Below, one piece after another: positions 42,650 through 51,603 of a stretch of 64,000 nucleotides of DNA. The stretch covers positions 868,001 to 932,000 of the forward strand of contig NZ_CM001442.1 in assembly GCF_000244915.1 (NCBI RefSeq), written 5' to 3'. Within the stretch, counting starts at the first letter, position 1. The number at the start of each line of letters is the position of its first letter. Below the pieces are notes generated by a model. That model ran no database searches, was not told where the DNA came from, and worked only from the letters and a program-made list of their open reading frames with translations. Made by a program: the position numbers and the translations under genes. The DNA is from Bradyrhizobium sp. WSM471 (GTDB taxonomy: Bacteria > Pseudomonadota > Alphaproteobacteria > Rhizobiales > Xanthobacteraceae).

Positions 42650-42883
42650 TCAGTTTCGTTCTTTGATCTGGCCGCTGCTGTCGACGACGAGCGTCACCGG
42701 CTTGCCGTCCTTCACCGCCTTGGCGGCGATGCCTTCGGCCGTGGACTTGACGTCTTTCACCTGCGAGTAGCCGGCCGCCTGGATCTTGGCGATGAGCTCC
42801 TCCTGAGTCAGGGCGTGGACGGGCGAGAGCCCCGCCGCAAGGGTCACGATTATCGCTACCTGATAGATCGTCGATGTTCGCAT
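42650..42883 (-). CDS. PepSY-like exported small protein
   Basis: A 77-residue protein with signal peptide (YQVAIIVTLAAGLSPVHA) and a single PepSY-like domain (IAKIQAAGYSQVKDVKSTAE, then VTLVVDSSGQI). ATG at 42883 is preceded by AGGAG. It is upstream of the DUF1259 gene by 17 bases and similar in plan to 21674-21994. Confidence 0.75.
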   Translation of the reverse strand: MRTSTIYQVAIIVTLAAGLSPVHALTQEELIAKIQAAGYSQVKDVKSTAEGIAAKAVKDGKPVTLVVDSSGQIKERN

Positions 42884-42932
42884 GTCTGATCTCCTGGTTG
42901 TCCCAGCCCCAGAAGTAGTCCCGCATCCGGCC

Positions 42933-43151
42933 TCACCCGACCTTGTTGGCCGGCCCATCGTGCGATCCCCTGATCGTGTCGCGGCAACATCGGTCGTGTA
43001 GGAGGAGACCTGGGTTCACCCGCTCGATGGCGTCGTCGAACATGCGCGAAGCGCCGCGCGAAGCCGCGAGCCGGCCCAGCGTCGGCGCGGCCGCCGAGCC
43101 TACCGATCGAGATAGTTTGTCGGGTGAAAGGTAGGTGTACAATGCTGACAT
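42933..43151 (-). CDS. Small hypothetical protein
   Basis: A 72-residue product, MSALYTYLSPDKLSRSVGSA, then FDDAIERVNPGLLLHDRCCR. Its middle is Ala/Gly/Arg-rich. It lies 50 bases upstream of the PepSY-like gene. No family was recognised, and it could be a truncated gene. Confidence 0.4.
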   Translation of the reverse strand: MSALYTYLSPDKLSRSVGSAAAPTLGRLAASRGASRMFDDAIERVNPGLLLHDRCCRDTIRGSHDGPANKVG

Positions 43152-43471
43152 GCTGCGCCCTTCGTGATCAGGACGCGATTCTTGAGCATGACGCCTCGCG
43201 GGGAGATCGCATATCCCCGTCACGCGACTAAAAACTCACTCGGCCAGGCTGTCAACCCGCGATCGCTCGGGCGCGTGAAACCGAACGTCACGAAAATTTC
43301 ACCGCCGTCCGGAACGGAAGCGACTCTCCCCTACGTCAACACGCCAATCAAGAAAGCCGCCGCTTGAAGGATCCACGCGATATCACGTAGACTGCCTGGG
43401 CGGGATTAAGCAGACTCCCGGCGAGACTTCGGTCCAAGCTCTGCGCAGCACGCAACACGTGGAGCTTGCGC
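43152..43471. other. Divergent intergenic region
   Basis: About 320 bases between divergent genes, with no convincing ORF. The promoter of the Cj0069/FetAB operon should be here; no clear known operator was found. Confidence 0.4.
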
Positions 43472-44506
43472 ATGGACACCGACAAACACTCCTCTGCCCG
43501 ACGCACCGTAGCCACCCTCTCGCGAGGAGACGCCGCCGCGCGTCGAGATGCCACCCCGAAAAGCGGCCGCTTCGTCGACGTCTTCGATGCGCTTGCCGCC
43601 GTCGGCGTCCAAGGGCGCCCCGTGATCTACGACGAGAGCTTCGCAGACGCCGTCCGCGAACAGCTGCTCGCGGTTGACGGCGTACTCGTCTGGGTCAACC
43701 CTATCCAAGACGGTCGGAACCGGGCCGGTATCGATGCCCTGCTGCGCGACGTCGCCGCGCAAGGCGTTTGGGTAAGCGCTCATCCGGACGTAATCCTCAA
43801 GATGGGCACCAAGGAGGTCCTCTATCGCACCCGCTCCATGGGCTGGGGAAGCGACACGGCGCTGTACCAAACCGCCGCTGCGATGCGCGCGGAGCTGCCG
43901 GCGCGGCTCGCCTCCGGCCCGCGCGTGATCAAGCGCAACCGGGGCAACGGTGGCCAGGGCGTCTGGAAGGTCGAGAAGCTGCCGACCTCATCCATGATCA
44001 GGGTGCTGGACGCGACCAAAGACACGCCCGAGGAACTGACGCTGGACAATTTTCTCCGCCGCTGTGCGGAGTATTTCGAGAACGGCAGCGTGATCGACCA
44101 GGCGTTCCAGCCTCGCCTGAGCGAGGGCGTGGTGCGCTGCTACATGGCAGGCGACCGCTGCGCCGGCTTCGGCCATCACAAAGTCAAGGCCCTGGTCGAC
44201 TCGCCGGCTGCGCGCGCCGAGGCTGGACCGCGGCTCTACTCGTCCAACGCAGACCCGCGCTTCCAGCGGCTGCGTCGGGTGATGGAAGACGAGTGGACGC
44301 CGCAGCTGACCTCGTTGCTGGATATCGCGCGAGGCGACCTGCCCGCGATCTGGGACGCCGACTTCATGCTGGGACCCGTCCAGGCGGACGGGAACGATAG
44401 CTACGTGCTCGGCGAGATCAACGTCAGCTCTGTGCATCCGTACCCGGCCGAGGCGCCGGCGGAGATCGCCCGTCGGGTTGCCGATCGCTTGCAGCTCAAG
44501 GTTTGA
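43472..44506 (+). CDS. Cj0069-family, ATP-grasp-like protein
   Basis: A 344-residue cytosolic protein. ATP-grasp-like elements are visible: VIKRNRGNGGQGVWKVEKL (nucleotide-loop strand), RFVDVFDALAAVGVQGRPVI (N-terminal fold) and YVLGEINVSSVHPYPAEAP (metal-binding E-x-N strand). It matches proteins annotated as the Cj0069 family. It is three bases before a FetA-like ATPase and a FetB-like permease, so all three likely form one operon. The enzyme might ligate or modify a metal-binding small molecule, which is an inference. Confidence 0.75.
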   Translation: MDTDKHSSARRTVATLSRGDAAARRDATPKSGRFVDVFDALAAVGVQGRPVIYDESFADAVREQLLAVDGVLVWVNPIQDGRNRAGIDALLRDVAAQGVWVSAHPDVILKMGTKEVLYRTRSMGWGSDTALYQTAAAMRAELPARLASGPRVIKRNRGNGGQGVWKVEKLPTSSMIRVLDATKDTPEELTLDNFLRRCAEYFENGSVIDQAFQPRLSEGVVRCYMAGDRCAGFGHHKVKALVDSPAARAEAGPRLYSSNADPRFQRLRRVMEDEWTPQLTSLLDIARGDLPAIWDADFMLGPVQADGNDSYVLGEINVSSVHPYPAEAPAEIARRVADRLQLKV

Positions 44507-44509
44507 CGC

Positions 44510-45106
44510 ATGCTGACGGTCAGCAGGCTCAAGCGCTTGCACATCTCAGTGTCATTCGATCTGCAGGACGGCGAATGCGTCGCCCTGCAGGGACCATCCG
44601 GCGTCGGGAAGACCTTGCTGCTTCGCTCAATCGCGGACCTCGACCCCAACGAAGGGGCGGTCAAGCTTGACGGAACGCCTAGGGAGTCTATGCCCGCCCC
44701 CACCTGGCGAAAGCGAGTGACCTATATCGCCGCCGAGCCGGGCTGGTGGTCCGACATCGTGCAGGAGCACTTCACGGCCTGGGATGATGCGCTACCGCTG
44801 GTCATGCGTCTTGGCCTTCCAGACGACTGCGGACCTTGGCCGGTTCAGAGACTTTCGACGGGCGAGAGACAGCGATTGGGGCTTGTGCGGGGGCTGATGC
44901 TGCGGTCGCGCGTCCTGCTACTGGATGAGCCGACTTCGGCGCTCGACTCGGCATCCGCCGCCACCGTCGAGGCTTTGATTGCCGAACGTGTCGCGGACGG
45001 AACGAGCGTCATCTGGAGCACCCATGATGACGCTCAAGCGCGACGTGTCGGATCAAGGATATTCGCGATGAGCCCTGACGGCGGCATCAAGGAAAGCCGG
45101 CAGTGA
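44510..45106 (+). CDS. FetA-like ABC transporter ATPase
   Basis: A 198-residue ABC ATPase: Walker A GPSGVGKT, Q-loop region, signature LSTGERQRLG, Walker B RVLLLDEPTSALD and the switch His in IWSTHDD. It is small, like E. coli FetA (YbbL). It is followed by a FetB-like permease with GTGA overlap, so the pair forms one exporter. The E. coli relatives export iron and protect against peroxide; here metal and direction are inferred. Confidence 0.88.
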   Translation: MLTVSRLKRLHISVSFDLQDGECVALQGPSGVGKTLLLRSIADLDPNEGAVKLDGTPRESMPAPTWRKRVTYIAAEPGWWSDIVQEHFTAWDDALPLVMRLGLPDDCGPWPVQRLSTGERQRLGLVRGLMLRSRVLLLDEPTSALDSASAATVEALIAERVADGTSVIWSTHDDAQARRVGSRIFAMSPDGGIKESRQ

Positions 45107-45909
45107 CGTACATTCAGCTTTCGTACGGCGATCTGATCCTACCCGCGCTCCTTGTCGTCATGGATGGCGTCCTCTCGCTTGTTCTCCGCCTCAAACTTGA
45201 GAAGCAACTGGCCATCGCGACCGTCCGGATGGTCGTTCAGCTCGTTCTCGTCGGATACGTGCTGGCGTTCCTGTTTGCCGCGGTCTCGCCGATTTGGACC
45301 GCACTCGCCGCGTTCATCATGGTTCTCTTCGCCTCGCGGGAAATCGTCGCGCGGCAGAAGCGGCGTCTTACGGGCGTCTGGAAATACGGCCTGGGAGCGA
45401 CATGTACGCTACTCGCTGCCGGTACCGTCACGATGTTCGCGCTCCTGACCGAGTTACGCCCCGATCCTTGGTACCATCCGCGCTATGCGCTGCCTCTGCT
45501 GGGCATGATGTTGGGCAACACCATGACCGGAATAAGCCTTGGCCTGGACGTGCTGACGAACAGCTTGGTGCGGGAACGGGCCGCCGTAGAAGCTTGTCTG
45601 GCACTAGGCGGCACCCGACACCAAGCAATGCTCCCGATCATACGGGACGCCTTGAGAAGTGGGTTCATGCCGATCATGAACAGCATGGCGGCGATCGGCC
45701 TCGTTTCTCTGCCCGGGATGATGACCGGCCAGATCCTTGCCGGCGTCGAGCCGGTCGATGCGGTCAAATATCAATTGCTGATCATGTTCCTGATCGCCGG
45801 CGGCACCGGCCTGGGAACGCTGGCGGCCGTCCTGGGAGGCGCTCGCCTGCTTACCGACCATCGACACCGGCTACGTCTCGATCGCATAGCCGCCGGGAAG
45901 TCCGGATAG
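45103..45909 (+). CDS. FetB-like permease (UPF0014/YbbM)
   Basis: A 268-residue permease with about six to seven helices. Family landmarks are IATVRMVVQLVLVGYVL, FIMVLFASREIVARQKRR, LGMMLGNTMTGISLGLD, and MPIMNSMAAIGLVSLPGMMTGQILAG (split: IGLVSLPGMMTGQIL). GTG at 45103 overlaps the ATPase stop. Together they resemble FetAB. The Cj0069-family gene upstream makes this a three-gene unit. Confidence 0.9.
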   Translation: MTYIQLSYGDLILPALLVVMDGVLSLVLRLKLEKQLAIATVRMVVQLVLVGYVLAFLFAAVSPIWTALAAFIMVLFASREIVARQKRRLTGVWKYGLGATCTLLAAGTVTMFALLTELRPDPWYHPRYALPLLGMMLGNTMTGISLGLDVLTNSLVRERAAVEACLALGGTRHQAMLPIIRDALRSGFMPIMNSMAAIGLVSLPGMMTGQILAGVEPVDAVKYQLLIMFLIAGGTGLGTLAAVLGGARLLTDHRHRLRLDRIAAGKSG

Positions 45910-46436
45910 AGCAACGGTCAGGGCGACCGGCGACCTCAAGCGTCTCGAAATCGTCCGAGATTGACGGCCGAAATGGCCGTCGCGGTGGTACACAACGGTG
46001 GTCACAAAATCCGGCCGGGCTTTTTGGGAATCCTTGTTTATCAGCTGTTTTGGCGCAATCGCGGCATAGGGGATGGGAGTCCCACTATCCCCCCAGTGCG
46101 ACCTCTGCCAGTGCCCAACAGCGCAACAACTATCGAAGGGTCAGATCAGCCAGTTCCCTCAGCTAACGGGATTTCGCCTATGGAAACTAATGCTTCGCGG
46201 CGCCCCTCAAGGGTACCACATCGAAATAGATCGCTGGACTGAAAGGTACAATAAACCAATATTTTGGCGGAGTTCTTGTCACAGTCCACTACCGTCTACA
46301 GAACTGGAGCGCCGCGCTCCGTAAATATTCAAACCAGATGCGCGGTCGTTAACAGGGATCTGACCACGAGCCATCTAAGACTATGGACATGACGGCCGGC
46401 AGCGTGAGCGGAGTTGGCCGCAGTATGATGAGACCG
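45910..46436. other. Gene-free boundary region with a hairpin
   Basis: About 530 bases with no recognisable gene. They look less GC-rich than the DNA on the left. Two dyads are seen: GACGGCC-N5-GGCCGTC at 45963-45981 and GGGGAT...ATCCCC at 46069-46092. It is the left edge of the 46-58 kb block. Confidence 0.5.
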
Positions 46437-48278
46437 CTATTTGTGGCTCAGAGAGGTTGATGCAACTAGAGGCAGCTTGAAGGAAAACACGGCGCCGCGC
46501 TTACGGTTCTCAGCCCAGAGTTCGCCTCCGTAACTTTCAACGATCGTCCGTGCGATGGGCAGCCCTAGCCCGGTCCCTTGCGGTTTCGTCGTGACGAATG
46601 CATCGAATATCTTAGTGAGCTGGTTATGGGAGATACCCGGGCCAGAGTCGGCTATTTTAGCCTCGACATGGCCGGCATCAGCCAGATTGGTTCGGATCGT
46701 CAGTTCATGCGGGTTGGGGACCTCCTCCATCGCGTCGACGCCATTCATCACTAGGTTGATGATGACCTGCTGTAGATGAATTGGATCGCAGCGCACCCAC
46801 AATGGCTCCGTCGCAAGAACAGTTCGTACAACCACTCCCCGCCTTGTGACTTCAGGAGAGACGATCCTGACGACGTCGCGCACAGTATCGTTTAAATCGA
46901 GGGCTTGCAGATCGGCTTCCATTCTGTTGTTGAGCAGGTTCCGCAATCCGTTAATGATCTCGCTCGCACGTTGCTCATCACGGACAATATCGGAAAGGAT
47001 CTCCCCAAGCTGAGACACATCTAGCGGACTAGCCTTGAGCAACATCTGCGCGGCCTCGGTGTTGCTCAAGATTGCACCGAGCGGCTGATAAAGTTCATGG
47101 GCGATCGAGGACGACAGAACGCTTGCGGTCGTCACCCTGTTCAGACGGACGACCTCCTGCCGACGACTAGTCGCCTCCGCCTGGGCGGTAAGCCGTCGGC
47201 GTCGCTCGACGAGGAGCAATGCAATGATGCCTGCCTGCAGCAGGATGGCCGCGAAGACAGCCGTCAGCTGGGGGCGATACTGCTCCCCAAGGCTGGGCAC
47301 TCGAAAGAACACTTCACTGCCTGGCGGTAATCGGCTTTCGCTTATGTTCCAGCGCTGCAACTCTCTCCAGTCATATCTAGACGATGCGGCGAGGATGGGT
47401 GGCACCTTGATGTCCCCCGGAGATTCTCCCTTCAGAATGCGCACGGCAACTGCGGCAGACTGGCGTGCGACGTCAGATATGTTCGTCATCCGGCCACCCA
47501 CGATGCCCCGGCCGAAGAAGGCGTCCTGTTCCGAAAAAATCGGCGCATTAGCGACCGCGTGAATCCGATCTATGGCTGCTTTGCCCTCGTGCACGACGCC
47601 GTCGGCGTCCACCAACATTTGCCCGTACACGATGAAGGACCGGGGTGGTAGGGTAGCCACCCGCTTGAGGATTTCTTCGAGCGACATTTCGTTGGAGTAA
47701 GTTATCTCGAGCCGATGAGTCAGCGGCTGGAACAGTTTGCGCATCTCCCCCAACCATAGCTTCTCGATCGGAGAGTTTCCTATCACGATGAAGACGTTGA
47801 TTGTCTCCGGAATCAACTTCAGGATCTGATCGATAGTGGCTAATACATCGACAGTTACCGACACCATTGCATCGGTCGCGGGTGCGTTCGACGACATCTG
47901 CTGCGCGAGGGCCGCGTACAAGGTGGGGGTCGAAGGAAAAATTCGTTGACGGTTCTGCTGAAAGAATCGTGCTGCGGGGCCGCCGATCGTCATAATCAGA
48001 TCAAGCTGGCGTTCAGAAAACACCGCATTCAAGTAGTTGACGAAGGCATCTTCGTTCCCGTCAGGAAAGCGGGCCGTCGACAGCGACGCCTCGAAGATAT
48101 CGACCGGATCCTTCGACTGAAGCTTCAACTCTTCGCGGATGTTTCTCGCATAATCATCCCATGGCGAAAAATCGCGGCCGACGGAATGAACAACCAGCAC
48201 CCGCTTCGGCTGGGAAAAAGCCGCCACGGACATCGCCAAGAGCAGAACGACCGAACTGCAAAGTATTCTAGCTAACAT
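46437..48278 (-). CDS. Sensor histidine kinase with an ABC-type substrate-binding periplasmic domain
   Basis: A 613-residue membrane kinase. After a signal helix (CSSVVLLLAMSVAAFS) comes a periplasmic ABC_sub_bind-type domain (VLVVHSVGRDFSPWDDYARN ... DLIMTIGGPAARFFQQN). A membrane helix (LTAVFAAILLQAGIIALLLV) leads to HisKA with SSIAHELYQPLGAIL (His) and HATPase with IINLVMNGVDAM, IADSGPGIS and GTGLGLPIA. Such sensors perceive a small ligand through the binding domain. The nearby receiver protein at 48419 is the likely partner. Confidence 0.9.
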   Translation of the reverse strand: MLARILCSSVVLLLAMSVAAFSQPKRVLVVHSVGRDFSPWDDYARNIREELKLQSKDPVDIFEASLSTARFPDGNEDAFVNYLNAVFSERQLDLIMTIGGPAARFFQQNRQRIFPSTPTLYAALAQQMSSNAPATDAMVSVTVDVLATIDQILKLIPETINVFIVIGNSPIEKLWLGEMRKLFQPLTHRLEITYSNEMSLEEILKRVATLPPRSFIVYGQMLVDADGVVHEGKAAIDRIHAVANAPIFSEQDAFFGRGIVGGRMTNISDVARQSAAVAVRILKGESPGDIKVPPILAASSRYDWRELQRWNISESRLPPGSEVFFRVPSLGEQYRPQLTAVFAAILLQAGIIALLLVERRRRLTAQAEATSRRQEVVRLNRVTTASVLSSSIAHELYQPLGAILSNTEAAQMLLKASPLDVSQLGEILSDIVRDEQRASEIINGLRNLLNNRMEADLQALDLNDTVRDVVRIVSPEVTRRGVVVRTVLATEPLWVRCDPIHLQQVIINLVMNGVDAMEEVPNPHELTIRTNLADAGHVEAKIADSGPGISHNQLTKIFDAFVTTKPQGTGLGLPIARTIVESYGGELWAENRKRGAVFSFKLPLVASTSLSHK

Positions 48279-48418
48279 GCGATGAGGGGCTGCTTACACG
48301 GGACCCAATGGTGGGACAGCCAATGATACTCGACTCGTCGAGCATGTGGGAGAATAATCGTAGAAACCGACTTCAGCAGCAATTCGCGCGATCAGTAAGG
48401 AATGAGACTTTCCGGGCC

Positions 48419-48772
48419 TTATGGAATCCGACCAATAGCATCGATAAGCAATTTCGACAGAAATGGCTTCTTCAAATACGCAACGCAGCCGGCGTCGAAT
48501 GCCTCTTGCCGAGTGACCTCATTGTGGATGGCCGTCATCATAATGACCGGCAATTCACTGCCTAGCGCGATCAATTGCCGTTGCAGGTCGATCCCTGAGA
48601 TCCCCCCGAGGTGAATATCCAACAGCAAGCAATCCGCTTCGCACTCGACATAGGCCTCCAAAAACGCCTCTGCCGATGCAAATGTGCGGACATGGAAGCC
48701 ATGGGCCGACAAAAGGCGGCCCAGGCCTTGGAGCATGCTGGGACTGTCGTCGACCACAGCTATGGTGCGCAT
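48419..48772 (-). CDS. Single-domain response regulator
   Basis: A 117-residue receiver-only protein, VVDDSPSMLQGLGRLL, with phospho-acceptor Asp in CLLLDIHLGG, a Thr in MMTAIH and Lys in YLKKPF. No output domain. It lies upstream of and in the same orientation as the kinase at 46437, with a 140-base gap. Confidence 0.87.
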   Translation of the reverse strand: MRTIAVVDDSPSMLQGLGRLLSAHGFHVRTFASAEAFLEAYVECEADCLLLDIHLGGISGIDLQRQLIALGSELPVIMMTAIHNEVTRQEAFDAGCVAYLKKPFLSKLLIDAIGRIP

Positions 48773-48952
48773 GACGAAATGATCATTGGCTGTTTGCAGT
48801 TGTCCCCGCGCAAGAAAAACAAGCCTATTGTGGCCGCGATCAGCGCTTCCAACACGCGACCTTCGCGCATAGCACCTGCCTCGGTGCTGGTGCTCTCAGA
48901 ACACGATGGTTCATGCCGCTTTGTTCAGGATCGCTAGATCCTTTCTGGAAGC

Positions 48953-49309
48953 CTAAGGCTTCATATCTATTCCGAGTTTCGCACGCATGTCCTTGAACAC
49001 GACGGCGATCGCCTCAATGATCAATTGATCGGGATTGGCTTTGCAATAGACGATTACTTCGTGCTCCGCTTCTTTGCCCTTTTTGAAGTCAAGGTAGTGC
49101 TTTTTGGCAAGACCGTTGTACCAGCCGCTGTACCAGGTGGTCAGCATGTCGGCGTCACCTTGCCACGTCCCCGCCAGCTGAGCGCAAGTCAGCTTCTGAA
49201 CGTTGATGAAGCCGTTGGCGTCGGCATACGTGCTTAGATCGACTTGCGCGTCAGCCGTCGGGACCATCGCCACGTAAATTATCGCGGCCAGAATCAAGGA
49301 TCTAAACAT
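48953..49309 (-). CDS. HdeA/HdeB-like periplasmic protein
   Basis: A 118-residue protein with signal peptide (SLILAAIIYVAMVPTADA-Q) and the HdeA-like features KLTCAQLAGTWQGDADMLTT, WYSGWYNGL and two cysteines about 50 residues apart (TCAQ and VYCKAN). HdeA-type proteins are acid-stress chaperones. Role here is inferred from the fold. Confidence 0.75.
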   Translation of the reverse strand: MFRSLILAAIIYVAMVPTADAQVDLSTYADANGFINVQKLTCAQLAGTWQGDADMLTTWYSGWYNGLAKKHYLDFKKGKEAEHEVIVYCKANPDQLIIEAIAVVFKDMRAKLGIDMKP

Positions 49310-49414
49310 TTCTTCTTCTCCATTCCGTTCCGTTTGCCGCCTTCCAGTTCTGCCGGTGCCGGACAGCTGTGAGCTGTCCGGCAGGGAAGAAAGGTTAGCC
49401 TTCCCCTGCTAGTC

Positions 49415-50089
49415 TCAATAACACGGCGGATACGGATAGTAGCCGCAGACGGGACGGGGATATGCGTAGGCGTAGGGCGCAGCATAGGCTGCTGCCCCGA
49501 CTGCGCCGGCATACATGGCGCCCCGGAACGCCGAGCGCCGCGCCACACCGGCAAACGACATTGGCGTAAACGGCCGGCCGATGATGTCGATGAACAGCGC
49601 AGCCGCTCCATCCGCGCCGGCGAGGTCGCCTTCGAGGGTCTGCACATTGAATGTGAGCTTGTCGCCCTCGAGCTTCGGGTTCTTGAGCACCACCACGGCG
49701 TCCTTCACCGCACCCTCCTTGCCCAGCACGGACACCGTGGCGTTCGGTGGGTTCTTAGTAAAGCTGTCATCGCCCGATCCCCATTCCGCAATAACGTCTG
49801 CCGTCGGTTGATGGCCCGCGGAGCGCACGGGCCGATCGGCAAATATGATGGAGCTGGGGGTTACGCCGGTCAGAATCAGCGTGTCCCCCTGCAGTGTCGC
49901 GCCGCGCGAGTTCAAAACGAACAAGGACGGCACGATTTCGGGCTTGGTGGCAGCGGAAGGAGTGCCGATCGTCTTCATGGCAGACGGCGCCGGGGTACTT
50001 TGAGCGAAGCTTGCTTCCGCGCCCCCTATCACCACCGCTGCGGCCAGCAGTCCTGCGATCTGTGTCAGTCTCGCGCGCATCATGTCCAT
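49415..50089 (-). CDS. Exported conserved hypothetical protein
   Basis: A 224-residue protein with signal peptide (TQIAGLLAAAVVIGGAEASFA-Q). The middle is beta-rich (ATLQGDTLILTGVTPSSIIF, WGSGDDSFTKNPPNATVSVL). The C-terminus is Ala/Tyr/Pro-rich and ends GYYPYPPCY, as in surface-linked proteins. Start could be either Met of MDMM. It is upstream of the HdeA-like gene and in the same orientation. No function is known. Confidence 0.7.
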   Translation of the reverse strand: MDMMRARLTQIAGLLAAAVVIGGAEASFAQSTPAPSAMKTIGTPSAATKPEIVPSLFVLNSRGATLQGDTLILTGVTPSSIIFADRPVRSAGHQPTADVIAEWGSGDDSFTKNPPNATVSVLGKEGAVKDAVVVLKNPKLEGDKLTFNVQTLEGDLAGADGAAALFIDIIGRPFTPMSFAGVARRSAFRGAMYAGAVGAAAYAAPYAYAYPRPVCGYYPYPPCY

Positions 50090-50175
50090 TTCTCCTGTGG
50101 GATTTCGGCGCGTATCGCGACATCGTCGCGGGCATTACGCTCGTTGCCAATTATCGAAAGCCCAAGCAGCATCCG

Positions 50176-50256
50176 CTATGCAAAAAACGACCCAGATTTG
50201 GAAATGCCGCGAGTACTCGGAAGGAAAGAGAACTCGGTCAGACCGTTTTTGCATAG
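50176..50256. repeat. CTATGCAAAA inverted-repeat element A
   Basis: CTATGCAAAAAACG at 50176 faces CGTTTTTGCATAG at 50244-50256, giving an 81-base element with inverted ends. It sits between the exported protein gene and the membrane-fusion protein gene. Confidence 0.7.
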
Positions 50257-50318
50257 TCCGGTCCTTGAACGTTGTGCAGGGTAGACCTTTGGCATCAACC
50301 AACGACGGGAGGCTCGCC

Positions 50319-51428
50319 GTGGTCATTATCCTGTGCCTCTATGTTGTAGCGTTGTGGGCGGTATTCTCGAAGTTCAAGCTTGCTCGCTGGAGCTGGGCCT
50401 CAGGAACGGTGGCGATCTTCGTTGGCGTATTCATTCTCGCGACATTTCTGGCACTGTTCAATTATTTGACGCCGGCCGGCAAGGTTACTGTGGCCGGCAA
50501 GGTCGTCGAAGTGACCCCGAACGTAACCGGACAGATCATCGCCATTCCGGTCAGGCCGAACGTGCCGGTGAAGGCAGGTGACGTACTGTTTCAAATCGAT
50601 CCGGCTCCGTTCCAGTACACGGTGAAGCAGCTGCAGGCGTCGCTTGCCGCAGCACGCCAGCAAGTGCAAATCCTGAAGTCGAATTATGAGCAGGCGACGG
50701 CGAACGTTGCGGGGCTTACCGCACAACTAAAGTACAACACGAAGCGCCTCGCCGACATCCAGACGCTTTCGACGGAGGGGGCAAACACCGAGTTCAAGGA
50801 GCAAGACACCCAGGTCCAGTTCGAGACGGTGACTGCGCAAGTCAATGCTGCCAAAGCTACGCAACAAAGTGCCAAGCTCGCGATGGATTCCGAGATCGGC
50901 GGCGTCAACACGTCGGTCGCGCAAATCGAAACTCAATTAGAGAATGCGAACTGGGAGCTGTCGCAGACAATCGTTCGCGCACCCGCAGATGGCTATGTGA
51001 CCGCAGTGGCTCTGACCGTCGGCGACAGGGCCAAGCAGTTGCAATCCGCGATGTCCTTCATCGTTGAGAGTGAGATTACAATTGTTGGAATGTTTTCGCA
51101 GAACGGGTTTCAGACGATCAAGCCCGGCGCTCACGTCGATATCGTGTTCGACAACGATCCCGGACGCATTTATCGCGCAAAGATCATCGCGATACCAAAG
51201 GGGGTCGGCCAAGGCCAGATTGCCGCTTCTGGCACGCTGGCGCGCACCAACGCGCTCGGGGGTACATCCGCTTTTCCGGCAGTGATTTCCATACCCGATG
51301 AATTGAGCCCAGACTCGCTGCGGCTAGGAATGTCAGGAACGGCGACGGTATTTGCTGAGAAAGCGGGCGTGATTGGCCTCCTCGCCTCGATTCTTGTCTG
51401 GGTCAGCGCCTATACTGCCTATCTTTAG
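50319..51428 (+). CDS. HlyD-family membrane fusion protein
   Basis: A 369-residue periplasmic adaptor anchored by N-terminal helices (VVIILCLYVVALWAVF and TVAIFVGVFILATFLALF). Biotinyl/lipoyl-like parts are VTPNVTGQIIAIPVRPNVPV and IVRAPADGYVTAVALTVGD; between them is a long coiled-coil hairpin. The start is uncertain: GTG at 50319 follows GGGAGG, and a TTG at 50289 is also possible. The frame stays open farther upstream through the repeat, which is not coding. No pump or outer-membrane factor is adjacent. Confidence 0.84.
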   Translation: MVIILCLYVVALWAVFSKFKLARWSWASGTVAIFVGVFILATFLALFNYLTPAGKVTVAGKVVEVTPNVTGQIIAIPVRPNVPVKAGDVLFQIDPAPFQYTVKQLQASLAAARQQVQILKSNYEQATANVAGLTAQLKYNTKRLADIQTLSTEGANTEFKEQDTQVQFETVTAQVNAAKATQQSAKLAMDSEIGGVNTSVAQIETQLENANWELSQTIVRAPADGYVTAVALTVGDRAKQLQSAMSFIVESEITIVGMFSQNGFQTIKPGAHVDIVFDNDPGRIYRAKIIAIPKGVGQGQIAASGTLARTNALGGTSAFPAVISIPDELSPDSLRLGMSGTATVFAEKAGVIGLLASILVWVSAYTAYL

Positions 51429-51603
51429 CCGCGCGGCTGCCTGCGGCAAAGCAACGTTGAGTTGACGCTTGAGGCCGCGCCGGGCTATGCTGGTCATCTA
51501 TATTCTTCCTGAGATTTAGTCGCCGCAAATGGCCGTTTGACGCGGCTGCTGCATCGAAGACTTTTCGGATTTGTCCGGCGGTCCCTGACGAAAGCGAAAA
51601 CCT

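Noticed and set aside
45963..45981. Terminator after the FetB-like gene
   Set aside because: The GACGGCC dyad has no T-run after it, so I could not support a rho-independent terminator.
46066..46094. tRNA or attachment-site remnant in the GGGGAT hairpin
   Set aside because: No tRNA arms, T-loop or matching direct repeat at the other end of the block were found.
50082..50318. Extended N-terminus for the membrane fusion protein
   Set aside because: The frame is open, but it crosses the inverted-repeat element and lacks fusion-protein features; starts at 50289 or 50319 fit better.
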